Shown here piece after piece: positions 34,526 to 46,700 of a stretch of 49,480 nucleotides of DNA. This stretch comes from an uncultured Pseudomonadota bacterium. GTDB taxonomy: Bacteria > Pseudomonadota > Alphaproteobacteria > UBA3830. Where the stretch lies: contig CADBNZ010000050.1 in assembly GCA_902796155.1 (NCBI GenBank), forward strand, positions 1 to 49,480. The letters run 5' to 3'. A program made the translations under genes and the position numbers. How positions within the stretch are numbered: the first letter of the stretch is position 1; every line of letters begins with the position of its first letter. Under the pieces are notes generated by a model. That model did no database searches. It saw only the letters and a list, made by a program, of their open reading frames with translations, and was not told the origin of the DNA.

Positions 34526-36205
34526 ATGAGAAAAAATATGTTGGAAATCAAACAGATAAGTATAAAAAAGATTTCTCTTATTCTGACATTAATATTAGTC
34601 ATTTTTTTCGGATATGAGATCGGAAATCGTCCTTTTGCCGATCCTGATGAGGGAAGATATGTCGAAATTCCAAGAGAAATGGTTGTAACGGGGGATTATG
34701 TGACGCCCCGTCTGAACGGTCTGAAATATTTCGAAAAACCTCCGCTGATTTATTGGCTGCAAGCCGCAACAATAAAAACCGTGGGAATAGGCGAATATTC
34801 CATGCGTTTTTGGATAGCATTTTTCGCAGTTTTAGGATGCTTAAGCGTATACTTTGTTGGCCTGGCTTGTAAATCCGTTACACTTGGCCTCCTGTCTACA
34901 GGAATTTTAGCGACGAATCTGCTTTATTACGCCCATAGTCGCATAATCATATTAGATCTTGCAGTTTCGGTACTGATGAGCGGAGTTTTATGGTGTTTTT
35001 TCCTTGCATTTGTACGAAAACGGGAAAGGCCTTCAAAAAAACTCGTAGTAAGTATGTATGCTTTGGCTGCTCTGGCTTGCTTAACAAAAGGCCTTATAGG
35101 AATAATCCTGCCTGGTTTTGTTGGTTTCTTGTGGATATGTTTCACGAATAATTGGAAAAAAGTGAAAGATATAATCTCAGTTCCTGGAATCCTCATTTTC
35201 CTGGTAATTTTTTTGCCGTGGCATATCGCTGTTTGTATGCGAAACGCGGATTTCTTCCATTTTTATTTCGTCGTCGAACATTTTCTCAGATACACAACAC
35301 AGTTGCGCAGCAGATATCAACCCGCTTGGTTTTTTGTCCCTATCATAATAGCGGGACTGCTTCCTTGGACAGGTTTTTCATTGGTTGCGTTAAAAGAATC
35401 CGCAAAGAACATAATCAAAAAGGCAGATAATGACGAAGATATATTTTTGCTGTGCTGGATTTTGGGAATTTTCGGTTTCTTTTCTTTTTCAAACTCAAAA
35501 CTTGTTCCGTATATTCTCCCGATAGTGCCTCCGATAGCTTTTCTTACCGCGAAGATGATTACAAAAATCAATGCGGCTGACAGAAATTTTAAAATCGGAG
35601 CTTGGCTGAACATCGCAATATTCGCGCTTGCTATAATTGCTTTTCATTTCGAAAAAGGCAGAGTAGCAGACGTACTTGGAGCGTTTTCCGAAGTTCATAT
35701 TTTAATGAACGTTTTTGCGTTAGTTCTGTTTGTATGTGTGGTTCTGCTGTTGTTTGCAATTTTTTCACAGAAAAAACAAATAGATAACGCAATTATTATA
35801 TACGTATTTCTTGCAATGAATTTAATGTGGATATTAAACAAAGCTGCTCCATTCTATCAAGCCGTAAAAAAACCATCAACGAAACAACTTGCAGAAGTAG
35901 TTCGCATGAACGCAAGAGATGAAGACTTAGTTTTTTGTCACAAACAATATCAACAAGATTTTCCTGTTTATTTAGGGAGGTTAGTTGGCGTAACTGACCA
36001 TGCGGGCGAACTCGATTTTGGAAATAAAGCAGAAAAGAACGACCGACTAATAACAGAGAAACAATTATTTCGGCGTTGGGATTCTGATAAAAGGATTTTC
36101 TTGCTCATGACTCGAGAAGATTACAGAAAATTTTTTCATGAAAGATCTTTAAAACATGTAATCTTAGATTTCGATCGTGATTTTGTTGTTATCACAAATA
36201 AGTAG
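34526..36205 (+). CDS. GT39/ArnT-type membrane glycosyltransferase
   Basis: A 559-residue integral membrane glycosyltransferase of the PMT/ArnT superfamily. The first periplasmic loop carries the diagnostic acidic motif FADPDEGRYVEIPREMV (about residues 38-54) and GLKYFEKPPLIYWLQAATI. About eleven to twelve helices follow, then a small C-terminal soluble domain. Family members move a sugar from a polyprenyl phosphate, for example aminoarabinose to lipid A. Whether this one is ArnT is not decided by sequence alone: no arn operon is adjacent. It follows the tRNA gene by 23 bases. Confidence 0.85.
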   Translation: MRKNMLEIKQISIKKISLILTLILVIFFGYEIGNRPFADPDEGRYVEIPREMVVTGDYVTPRLNGLKYFEKPPLIYWLQAATIKTVGIGEYSMRFWIAFFAVLGCLSVYFVGLACKSVTLGLLSTGILATNLLYYAHSRIIILDLAVSVLMSGVLWCFFLAFVRKRERPSKKLVVSMYALAALACLTKGLIGIILPGFVGFLWICFTNNWKKVKDIISVPGILIFLVIFLPWHIAVCMRNADFFHFYFVVEHFLRYTTQLRSRYQPAWFFVPIIIAGLLPWTGFSLVALKESAKNIIKKADNDEDIFLLCWILGIFGFFSFSNSKLVPYILPIVPPIAFLTAKMITKINAADRNFKIGAWLNIAIFALAIIAFHFEKGRVADVLGAFSEVHILMNVFALVLFVCVVLLLFAIFSQKKQIDNAIIIYVFLAMNLMWILNKAAPFYQAVKKPSTKQLAEVVRMNARDEDLVFCHKQYQQDFPVYLGRLVGVTDHAGELDFGNKAEKNDRLITEKQLFRRWDSDKRIFLLMTREDYRKFFHERSLKHVILDFDRDFVVITNK

Positions 36206-36271
36206 AATTATCTTCTTGCTGGAAACAGGCCTAGTTTTGACGTGATAATTATTTGAATTAACCAGAAAATT

Positions 36272-37630
36272 TTATAACGGAGAAGTAAAAAATCTCTGTT
36301 CGACTCCTATCGTCTGCAAAAAATCTTCATCGTGAGATATAACAATGAATTTGAATCGGTAATTTTTTAAAACATCTGCAATATGGTTTCGTGTCTCTAA
36401 ATCGATATTGTTTGTAATTTCATCAAGGATAAGCAAAGCAGGAGGATTAATTGCAATTTTCGCCATACATAATCTCGCACGTTCACCTCCTGAAAGATAT
36501 TTTATTTGAGAATTAACCTCTTCATTTTTTCTGAACAAAAAATCATTCAAATATTTACGAATTTCTACTGTGTTTAAATTTGGAGCACATTCTTTTATCG
36601 TTTCAAAGGGCGTCTTATCTGCCTCTAAAATAGAATAGTGTTGATCAATATAACCGACCTTCTTGGGAACGTTCCATTGTCCTGACTTATACACTGCAGG
36701 ATCGTCCATTATCGCTCGAACCAATGTAGTTTTACCTGATCCATTATTTCCTATAATAGCCAAACTATGTTCCAAATTAATATTTATGTCGCGAAGAATG
36801 AAATTGTTTGGAGAATATCCAACAGCGCCATCAATAATAGCAAACGAATCTCCAAAACCTATTCCTTCAAAATTAAATTTTGGTTCTATAACTTCTGGAA
36901 TAAAAATTTCATTGAGAGATTCTGCTAATTCTTTTTTTGAGTCATTTAAATCTCGCAAATTTTTTCCATGTGATTTTTCAGCTCGGCTTGCTTTGGAATT
37001 GCCTACTACTTTCATCCATTTTTTATTCGCAATTTTTTTCTCTCCACTTGCTCTACTTTTTGCCGCTTTCTCTTGGCTTTTATCCATTTTTTCCCGGAGA
37101 ATTTTTTCTTGAATTTTTATTGATGAAAGTTTTTTTGAGATTGAATCTGCCTTATGTTTTTGCTCAATCATATATTCGTCATAATTTCCATTAAAAATGG
37201 TGATTTTTCCATTTTCTATATGCCAGATCGTATTTGTGCAATTGTGCAAAATCTCTAAATCATGTGTTACTATAATAATCGTTCCATGAAATTTTTTAAT
37301 CATTCGCATAAGGCTGTGCCGATTGGATATATCGAGGTGATTTGTTGGTTCATCGAGCAGCAAAAGTTCAGGATTATGTGCAAGAGCTTCTGATAATTTT
37401 TTATTGAATCTTTCACCTCCGCTTAATTTTTCATTTTCTGTAATTATTTGCGGAACCAAAAAACTTATACTGTTCCCGATTATTTCATGAATCAATTTTA
37501 ACAGCGATGACTTGCCGGATCCATTACGTCCGATTATCGCTATACGATCACCTTCCGTTATATTGGCGGAAAAATCCTCAAAGCAAACTTTATGAGGAAA
37601 AACTAACGTAAGATTACTTAAGTGAATCAT
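36272..37630 (-). CDS. ABC-F family ATPase
   Basis: A soluble protein with two ABC domains and no membrane part, 452 residues from the ATG at 37630. Walker A motifs are GRNGSGKSS (first) and GNNGSGKTT (second), signatures LSGGERFNKK and LSGGERARLC, and Walker B LLLLDEPTNHLD and LLILDEITNNID. The linker between the two is charged and helical (about residues 155-230, rich in K and E). ABC-F proteins act on ribosomes or give target-protection resistance to antibiotics. The small size without C-terminal extension recalls Vga/Msr-like or EttA-like forms, but I cannot place the subgroup. It stands alone, convergent with the glycosyltransferase. Confidence 0.87.
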   Translation of the reverse strand: MIHLSNLTLVFPHKVCFEDFSANITEGDRIAIIGRNGSGKSSLLKLIHEIIGNSISFLVPQIITENEKLSGGERFNKKLSEALAHNPELLLLDEPTNHLDISNRHSLMRMIKKFHGTIIIVTHDLEILHNCTNTIWHIENGKITIFNGNYDEYMIEQKHKADSISKKLSSIKIQEKILREKMDKSQEKAAKSRASGEKKIANKKWMKVVGNSKASRAEKSHGKNLRDLNDSKKELAESLNEIFIPEVIEPKFNFEGIGFGDSFAIIDGAVGYSPNNFILRDININLEHSLAIIGNNGSGKTTLVRAIMDDPAVYKSGQWNVPKKVGYIDQHYSILEADKTPFETIKECAPNLNTVEIRKYLNDFLFRKNEEVNSQIKYLSGGERARLCMAKIAINPPALLILDEITNNIDLETRNHIADVLKNYRFKFIVISHDEDFLQTIGVEQRFFTSPL

Positions 37631-37759
37631 TAGAAAACTGAATTTAAAGTACGGCAATACCGTATCATATTTTTTTAGAGAACGTAATGTTTTTAGACGA
37701 ATCTTTAGTATTCGAAAAAGTGTAAAAGAATATGCTGAACTCGTTTTTTGAAATAATAG

Positions 37760-40213
<2,454 letters not shown>

Positions 40214-40232
40214 CATAAATTGACGGACTATA

Positions 40233-42149
40233 ATGACTCGACGAAGAAAATTCAGTCGAAAAAGAAATGCGGCTCTCAGTAGAGGCAATAAGTTTTCCGC
40301 AAAAATAATATCTATGATAATATTCGGAGCGGTTTGCTGTTTCTTTGTTGTTTTATTTTTTATCCATAACATGCCGGACTTAGATCATTTGGAGTCAAAG
40401 GGACGGCGCGCGAGTATTGTTTTTGAATCATACGATGGAAAGACAATCGCGACTTACGGCGATCTTTTCAGAAATGTCGTTAGTATTAATAGTCTTCCGA
40501 AATATATTCCCAATGCGGTTGTCGCAATAGAAGATCGGCGTTTTTATAAGCATTGCGGAGTCGATTTTATTGGAATTTTGCGAGCTGCTTATACAAATCT
40601 GGTGCACAAACGAATTGTTCAAGGAGGCTCGACTTTAACTCAGCAACTCGCAAAAAATTTATTTCTTTCGCAAGATAGGTCTTTAAAACGAAAAATTCAG
40701 GAATTTATTCTTGCGTTATGGTTAGAAAAAAAATTTACGAAAAAACAGATTTTATCGATTTATCTCAACAGAGTTTATTTTGGTTCTTGTGCGTATGGAA
40801 TAGATGCGGCGGCGTTTCGTTTTTATGGAAAGAAGGCAAAGCAGCTTACTTTGTACGAGGCAGCGAAACTTGCGGGAACTTTAAAAGCTCCTTCTTTGTA
40901 TTCGCCCTTTTATAATCCAGCTAAATCTGATCAGCGAGCTGAAACCATTCTTGCTTGTATGGTGGATGAAGGATACATCACGAAAAGCGAAATGAAAGAT
41001 GCTTTGCAGCAAAAAGATAAATTGAGCAAACTTTCTGTTCCTATGGATGAGAATCGTTATTTTACGGATTGGGCTTTGGAGCAAGTTCAAGAAATAGTCT
41101 CGACGGATGAAGAAGATTTGATTGTTCGAACCACTCTTGATTCAAAATTGCAGCAAAACGCAACTTATGTAATAAGAAATGTGCTGGTCGAGCAAGGCTT
41201 TAAAAACGGAGCTGGACAAATGGCGCTTCTGGCTCTCGATAAAACGGGAGCAGTCAGGGCAATGGTCGGCGGACATACTTATGGCACAAGCCAGTTTAAT
41301 CGAGTTCTTGCTGTTAGATCATTTGGATCGGCTTTCAAATATTTTGTTTATCTTGCTGCGTTCGAAAACGGAACAGATATATATGACATGGTAAGCGATA
41401 TGCCGCTTTCAATAAACGGATGGTCTCCAAAAAACTACAAATACAAAAGTGTCGGGAATATTTCAGTTCTTGAAGCCTTTGTGAAATCGGTAAATACATG
41501 TGCAGTGCGAGTTGCGCGAAAAATAGGCATGGACAAAGTTGTTGAAGTTGCCGAGTCGTTGGGAATAACAGACGTAAATAACAATCTTGCAACTGTTTTG
41601 GGCACAAGCGGAACAACTCTTCTTGATATAACAGCAGCATATGGAACAACCATGAATAATGGGCAGAAAATGACGCCTTTTGGAATAATAAGTATAAAGA
41701 CGGCGAAAGGAAAAGTTTTGTATAGGGCATATCATTCATCGAATAAACAAGTAATTTCGCAAGAATCATGTGAAAAAATGAAGATAATGATGAAAGAATT
41801 GATGGTGAGAGGTACAGGCAAGCGCGCAAAGATTCCGAACATAGATTGCTATGGAAAAACAGGAACCAGCAACGACAGTCGTGACGCGAGTTTCATCGGA
41901 TTTGCTTATCCGCTTGTTGCCGGAGTATGGGTTGGCAACGACGATAATACGCCGATGCATCAAAATATTACGGGAGGTACACTTCCCGCACAGGCATGGA
42001 AGGAATTTATGATGACAGCTTTCGGATTGCAAAAAAAAGTCGATGAAATCGAAATCAAACCGAATGATGCAAACAATATTAAGAATAAAAACGCAGCAAT
42101 GTTGCAGAAAAAAAGGAAACACAAGAAGATATCTGATATGTTGAAGTAA
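40233..42149 (+). CDS. bifunctional penicillin-binding protein 1A
   Basis: A class A PBP that polymerises and cross-links peptidoglycan, 638 residues. A cytoplasmic basic tail (RRRKFSRKR) precedes one membrane helix (about 27-50). The glycosyltransferase domain has Glu100 in EDRRFYKHCGVDF and GGSTLTQQLAKN. The transpeptidase domain has Ser366-x-x-Lys369 in GSAFKYF, Ser419-Val-Asn421 and Lys542-Thr-Gly544. The block before the catalytic serine is RSFGSAFKYF instead of the usual RQPGSAFKPF, with both prolines lost. The C-terminus is lysine-rich (KKRKHKKISDMLK). It is shorter than most PBP1A (about 750-850) because the OB insert is missing. It follows gyrB closely. Confidence 0.93.
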   Translation: MTRRRKFSRKRNAALSRGNKFSAKIISMIIFGAVCCFFVVLFFIHNMPDLDHLESKGRRASIVFESYDGKTIATYGDLFRNVVSINSLPKYIPNAVVAIEDRRFYKHCGVDFIGILRAAYTNLVHKRIVQGGSTLTQQLAKNLFLSQDRSLKRKIQEFILALWLEKKFTKKQILSIYLNRVYFGSCAYGIDAAAFRFYGKKAKQLTLYEAAKLAGTLKAPSLYSPFYNPAKSDQRAETILACMVDEGYITKSEMKDALQQKDKLSKLSVPMDENRYFTDWALEQVQEIVSTDEEDLIVRTTLDSKLQQNATYVIRNVLVEQGFKNGAGQMALLALDKTGAVRAMVGGHTYGTSQFNRVLAVRSFGSAFKYFVYLAAFENGTDIYDMVSDMPLSINGWSPKNYKYKSVGNISVLEAFVKSVNTCAVRVARKIGMDKVVEVAESLGITDVNNNLATVLGTSGTTLLDITAAYGTTMNNGQKMTPFGIISIKTAKGKVLYRAYHSSNKQVISQESCEKMKIMMKELMVRGTGKRAKIPNIDCYGKTGTSNDSRDASFIGFAYPLVAGVWVGNDDNTPMHQNITGGTLPAQAWKEFMMTAFGLQKKVDEIEIKPNDANNIKNKNAAMLQKKRKHKKISDMLK

Positions 42150-42279
42150 TATACAAAGGACTTTTCCCGTTGGATTTTTTAACTTCGTATGTTTTTATGA
42201 AATCAAATAATTTTCGTTTGTCTTTTAAAAAAATCGTTCCTATATTTAATGATGAATAGGGAATAAAGGGGAGTATTTT

Positions 42280-43502
42280 ATGAAAAAAATTATCAGCTTC
42301 ATTTGTTTTGTTACATATTCACAAATTTTTTGTTCGAACCCACTGGTTTTGGAAAAGGCAACTGATGGAGCTATTTTCTCACGTCAACAAGAAGTTGAGC
42401 AGCTTAATATTGTCGATGATATATTGGATAATTCTCAATGCAAAAGTGGCGTTGTTTGGAGACCATTCGAAGAAGGAGAAGGGGATATAAAGGGTATTGT
42501 TTTACATTATACAGTTACTCAAACTTATGAGTTAACCAAACGTGCTTATTACAATGCTGGAGTATCGGCTCATTATACGATCAATTTTAATGGGGTCATC
42601 TTTAAAAATGTCCCAGATGGAGCAATAGCTTTTCATGCAGGTGCATCGGGTTTCGATGGAAATATTTCACTTAATCGCTTCTATGTTGGTATAGAACAAG
42701 TACACCCAGGTTACGTGGAAAAAGGTAAGGAATATACGGGAGTATGGAGTAATACAATACTAGGGTAAGGCATTGCCCTGGTGATGATACAATTCTATGG
42801 TTTGAATTTTTTAAAGAACAATATGAAGCTACAGGAAAATTAGTAAGACAACTACAACTAACGTACAGAATTTATGGAAGGTTTGTCATTACTCATGCTG
42901 ATGCAGCACCGGGCAGAAAGTTCGATGCTGGTCCTATGTTTCCATACAGATTGGTATTTGAAAAATTTAAAGCAGGCTATTATCCATCATTTGATAACGT
43001 CGAAAGGTATACGCCTTTACTTTCATTTCTGCAATATGAAGATTTTCTTGGCCTTCTTGGCGTGTATGGTTATGATTTTTTGTTACCTACTCGCTATTTG
43101 AAGGATTATGAAGAAAAGATGAAAATTTATGAAGCTGAGAAGGAAATTTACGAAAAAGATAAAGAAGGGAAAATTGAACCGAAGAAACCAAGAATGCCAA
43201 ACGTACCAAAATAAGAGGGATATGAGAAACTTGTTTTAGGTTCTTTCCGTTTGCATTTTTGTTCGGATTTGGAGACATTAAAATTGTTATCGCGATTTGG
43301 TAGTGTTTCTGAACTTCATTCAGGAGAACTTTCTAATTTAGAGAAAATGGTAATATTGAGTCTTACTCTTAGTTATTATAATTATAAAGACGAACAACTG
43401 GGATATGATATGCCTTTTCGAGAGAAACTTGAAACTTTCGCTCATGATTCGGCACGAGAAGCTCGAATGGTAGAATTTATATCGTTACTAGGCAGCAATT
43501 GA
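42280..43502 (+). pseudogene. N-acetylmuramoyl-L-alanine amidase (Amidase_2), broken
   Basis: An exported AmpD/AmiD-like zinc amidase that cuts between muramic acid and the stem peptide. The first part (42280-42768) has a signal peptide, the zinc ligand His76 in IVLHYTVT, SAHYTINFNGVI and FHAGAS. It stops at 42766-42768. The continuation in another frame holds the second zinc His and the Asp in ITHADAAPGRKFDAGPMFPYRL (about 42885-42950). One base missing around GGG at 42763-42765 would join them. A TAA at 43212-43214 then interrupts, and the same frame continues to 43502 with a lysine/glutamate-rich region and a helical end of unknown function. All catalytic residues survive, so the damage is recent. 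GGGG before the ATG at 42280 is a good ribosome site. Confidence 0.82.
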
Positions 43503-43536
43503 TATATTCTTTCGCTAGGTTTTAAAAGAACAAAAA

Positions 43537-44775
43537 TCACGAATACCTGAGAATATCGACAGGATTAAGTCTGCTGGCTTTGCGCGCTGGATAGAGAGTC
43601 GAAACACATGACAGAATCAGTGCGACAGCCACTGTAATCGCCACATCCATTGGACGCAGCAAAGAAGGAAGATGAGTCAGAAAATAGACTTCCGGCGAGA
43701 ATACTTGCGTTCCTGCAATTGCTTCAACAGCGGCTTGTATCTTCTGAATATTCAGTGAAAAGAGCAAGCCAATCACTGTTCCGATTAATGTTCCCGTAAT
43801 TCCTATAGACGCTCCCAATATAAAGAAGATTCTCATTACAGATTTGCGCGCGATACCTATTGTGCGCAAAATCGCGATGTCTTTTTCTTTGTCTTTTACG
43901 AGCATAATCATGCAAGATATAATGTTGAAGCTCGCTACGAGAGTAATCAGTGTCAAAATCAAAAACATAACGTTACGTTCTATCTCAACGGCTTTCATAA
44001 ATGAGCTGTTATTCTTCTGCCAATCGGTTATATAAAAATTGCTGCAGTATTTTTCTTCTATTTTCTTTAAAACGTTAGTAACTTTCATAGGATCGTTCAG
44101 AAAAATCGAAATAGCAGTTACGGAATTATTGATTTTGAATAATTTTTGTGCAATTTCCAGCGGAATAAACGAAACAGAAGTGTCATATTCATGCATTCCT
44201 GATTTAAATGTCGCTGCAAGTTTAAAGGTTTTTTTGCGAGGGACAAATCCAAAACCAGTTTCATCCATTTCAGGAACAATAACGATAACATCGCTGCCTA
44301 TTGTTAGGTTGGCGCGCAAAGCAAGTGAATCCCCCAGCACAATTGAGTCTTTTTCGGAAAAGTCATCAAGATCACCTCTAACAATATTATCCGCAATAAG
44401 ACTTTTTTTTGCTAAATCTTCTTTAGAAATGCCGTGACATAAACTTCCGCGTACTGTTCGAGTGTTTGAAATGAGCGCTTGACGTTCAATCGTCGGAACA
44501 GCTTGCACAACGTGCGGAAAAGACAATACTTGCTTTGTAATTTGTTCATAGTCAGGATTTTCTTGAAGCAAACTCATGGAAATGTGTCCGTTAAATCCAA
44601 TAATCCGCTCAGTAAATTCTTTGCGAAAACCGTTCATTACAGACGTTACGATAATTAAAGTCGCCACTCCTAATGCGATTCCTATAAGCGAAAAAACTCC
44701 GATTGCCGAGATGAATTTTTCACGGCGTTTTGACTTCAAATACCTCCAAGCGATAAGTAATTCTGTCTTAATCAA
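43537..44775 (-). CDS. lolC: lipoprotein-releasing ABC transporter permease (LolC/LolE)
   Basis: The membrane subunit of the LolCDE complex that lifts lipoproteins from the inner membrane. The 412 residues have one N-terminal helix (FISAIGVFSLIGIALGVATLIIVTSVMNGF, about 20-48), a large periplasmic domain (about 49-265), and three C-terminal helices of the FtsX type, with FNIISCMIMLVKDKEKDIAILRTIGIARKSVMRIFFI between them. It ends TLYPARKASRLNPVDILRYS, as in LolC/E. It overlaps the proS stop by four bases and is transcribed with it. The ATPase gene lolD, which normally follows, is absent: the amidase relic comes next. Confidence 0.92.
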   Translation of the reverse strand: MIKTELLIAWRYLKSKRREKFISAIGVFSLIGIALGVATLIIVTSVMNGFRKEFTERIIGFNGHISMSLLQENPDYEQITKQVLSFPHVVQAVPTIERQALISNTRTVRGSLCHGISKEDLAKKSLIADNIVRGDLDDFSEKDSIVLGDSLALRANLTIGSDVIVIVPEMDETGFGFVPRKKTFKLAATFKSGMHEYDTSVSFIPLEIAQKLFKINNSVTAISIFLNDPMKVTNVLKKIEEKYCSNFYITDWQKNNSSFMKAVEIERNVMFLILTLITLVASFNIISCMIMLVKDKEKDIAILRTIGIARKSVMRIFFILGASIGITGTLIGTVIGLLFSLNIQKIQAAVEAIAGTQVFSPEVYFLTHLPSLLRPMDVAITVAVALILSCVSTLYPARKASRLNPVDILRYS

Positions 44776-46040
44776 GCGTCCATAAACCTCGTGATTACTT
44801 GTTCACATGACATGTCTGTGATTTCACCTGCCTTTCTGTTTTTCAATTCGACTATTCCATTTTCATTTTTTTTCTGTCCGATGATTATTTGATATGGAAT
44901 ACCAATTAAATCGGCATCTGCAAGCTTTTCACCGACAGTAATATTGCGATCATCATACAAAACTTCCCTTTGCAACGACAAGGCATCATAAATTTTGCGA
45001 GCTGTTTCTACGCATTTTTCATTTTTCGTATGCAAATTCAAAATTGTTACATCAAACGGAGCAACAGGCTCAGGCCAAATAATTCCACGCTCGTCATGCG
45101 AAGCCTCAATTATAGCTCCGACCAATCTGGAGACGCCAATTCCATACGATCCCATTTCCGGGTAGATCTTTTCGCCATTTTCATTTAGTACAAAAGCATT
45201 CATTGGCTTTGAATATTTCTGTCCGAAGTAGAAAATATGACCAACTTCTATACCTTTTGAAACAATTAAGTCGGATTCTGCAATAGGGCATTCTTTCGGG
45301 TTATATTTCTCGTCGGTGACTGCAAAAGTTGTCATTAGTTCTTCATCGGAAGCGGTAAATAGTCTTTTGTCAGAGTAAATTGTGCTTTCCCCTGTTTCCG
45401 CAAGAACCTGAAATTCATGACTCATATTGCCGCCTATAGCTCCCGGATCGGCTTGAACAGGGACTGCTGTTAATCCCAGTCGTCTGAATGTACGCACATA
45501 CGATTTGAAGATTTTTTGATATGTTTCTTTAGCCGCTTCGAAATTAATGTCGAATGAATAACCATCTTTCATAAGAAATTCACGACCGCGCATAACGCCG
45601 AACCTTGGACGAATTTCATCGCGAAACTTCCAATGGATTTGATACAACATAACAGGCATTCCGCGATAACTTTTCACGTATTTGCGAAATACATCAGTTG
45701 CTTGTTCCTCGTTAGTTGGACTGTATAAAAAATCTCCATCTTTGCGGTCTTTTATACGAAGCATTTCTTTGCCGTAGGCGTCGTATCTGCCACTTTCAAT
45801 CCATAAATCTGCCGGTTGAATGGTCGTGAAATAAACTTTTTGCGCACCTATACGATCTTGCTCTTCACAAATTATTTTTGTGATTTTTTCCATAACTCGG
45901 ACCGCCAAAGGAAGCCAGCAATATATTCCAGAAGCTGTTTGTGAAATCATTCCTGAACGCAACATTAAAATATGAGAAGCGATTTTCGCATCAGCAGGAA
46001 TATCTTTTGAAGTTGGTGCGAAAAATTGTGAAAACAGCAT
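44772..46040 (-). CDS. proS: prolyl-tRNA synthetase, short alphaproteobacterial type
   Basis: It charges tRNA-Pro. The ATG at 46040, nine bases after AAGG, gives 422 residues. This is the short class IIa type lacking the YbaK-like editing insert, usual in Alphaproteobacteria. Class II motifs are visible: TASGIYCWLPLAVRVMEKI (motif 1), RPRFGVMRGREFLMKDGYSFD (motif 2) and GSYGIGVSRLVGAIIEA (motif 3). The anticodon-binding domain starts near residue 320 (FDVTILNL). It is coupled to lolC, the same order as in many Alphaproteobacteria (proS-lolC-lolD). Confidence 0.96.
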   Translation of the reverse strand: MLFSQFFAPTSKDIPADAKIASHILMLRSGMISQTASGIYCWLPLAVRVMEKITKIICEEQDRIGAQKVYFTTIQPADLWIESGRYDAYGKEMLRIKDRKDGDFLYSPTNEEQATDVFRKYVKSYRGMPVMLYQIHWKFRDEIRPRFGVMRGREFLMKDGYSFDINFEAAKETYQKIFKSYVRTFRRLGLTAVPVQADPGAIGGNMSHEFQVLAETGESTIYSDKRLFTASDEELMTTFAVTDEKYNPKECPIAESDLIVSKGIEVGHIFYFGQKYSKPMNAFVLNENGEKIYPEMGSYGIGVSRLVGAIIEASHDERGIIWPEPVAPFDVTILNLHTKNEKCVETARKIYDALSLQREVLYDDRNITVGEKLADADLIGIPYQIIIGQKKNENGIVELKNRKAGEITDMSCEQVITRFMDA

Positions 46041-46141
46041 AATTTGATACCTTTTTGCAGCTAAAATATTCTGAAGAATAACATACACAACTATGCTTTT
46101 CTACAGTAACTCAAAAAGATTACAAATTTAGCTGCGTTTTT

Positions 46142-46543
46142 TTAAGCAGCTTGAGATGATTGTGTATCAGCTGAAAAAGCTTCTACATACACACCTGTTT
46201 TCGTAAAAACGGGAGTTAGTTTCTCATTTGTATCATATCCGATCGGAGATTCGTACTTACTCATATCTTTTGAAATAAGATTCTGATCGGTAAGAGCTTT
46301 CAGCATAAAATATGCTTCCTTATATACTTCGCTTTTCTTGCTGTCGGCATCAAATATATTTATTGCGTTTCCATTCTCAAAATAAGTTTCGCGAACATAA
46401 CTGTCCAGAATGTAACTATTAATAGATTGAAGCATAGGAATAACACACTCTTTTGATTGATTCATAGCAACATAATCGTTTACTTGCTGAAGAGTATCTA
46501 CATCATCATCTTTAATAATCGCGTCGACCCTGTCTTGTTGCAT
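46142..46543 (-). CDS. small acidic protein of unknown function
   Basis: A 133-residue protein I do not recognise. It has no signal peptide or membrane segment, is acidic at the N-terminus (DAIIKDDDVDTL), and is mainly helical with a short beta-like end (TPVFTKTGVYVEAFSADT). GAGGAAAAAAAA directly before the ATG at 46543 supports translation. It is about 100 bases upstream of proS on the same strand and divergent from the broken STAND-like regulator at 46701, with a shared AT-rich gap. It could be regulated by, or acquired with, that gene, but nothing proves this. Confidence 0.55.
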   Translation of the reverse strand: MQQDRVDAIIKDDDVDTLQQVNDYVAMNQSKECVIPMLQSINSYILDSYVRETYFENGNAINIFDADSKKSEVYKEAYFMLKALTDQNLISKDMSKYESPIGYDTNEKLTPVFTKTGVYVEAFSADTQSSQAA

Positions 46544-46643
46544 TTTTTTTCCTCATAAGTTTTTATCAACAAAACTACTTTAGTACCCATTTATACTTAT
46601 TTTTAATACTAAAAAAATAATTATATGAATAATTAAAAAATAA

Positions 46644-46673
46644 TTAACACAAATAAATACGATGATGTAAAAT
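46644..46673 (+). promoter_or_regulatory. candidate promoter of the HTH-STAND gene
   Basis: TTAACA (46644-46649) and TAAAAT (46668-46673) lie 18 bases apart, 28 bases before the ATG at 46701. The surrounding DNA is over 80 percent A+T, so this is a weak call. Confidence 0.3.
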
Positions 46674-46700
46674 CATTATTATAGGTCAGGTCAGTTTGAT

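Noticed and set aside
41335-41829. A 164-codon minus-strand frame inside the PBP1A gene
   Set aside because: It is antisense to the transpeptidase domain and has low-complexity Leu/Ser content without motifs.
42874-43101. A 75-codon plus-strand frame inside the amidase relic
   Set aside because: It overlaps the frame that carries the zinc His and Asp of the amidase and shows no family features.
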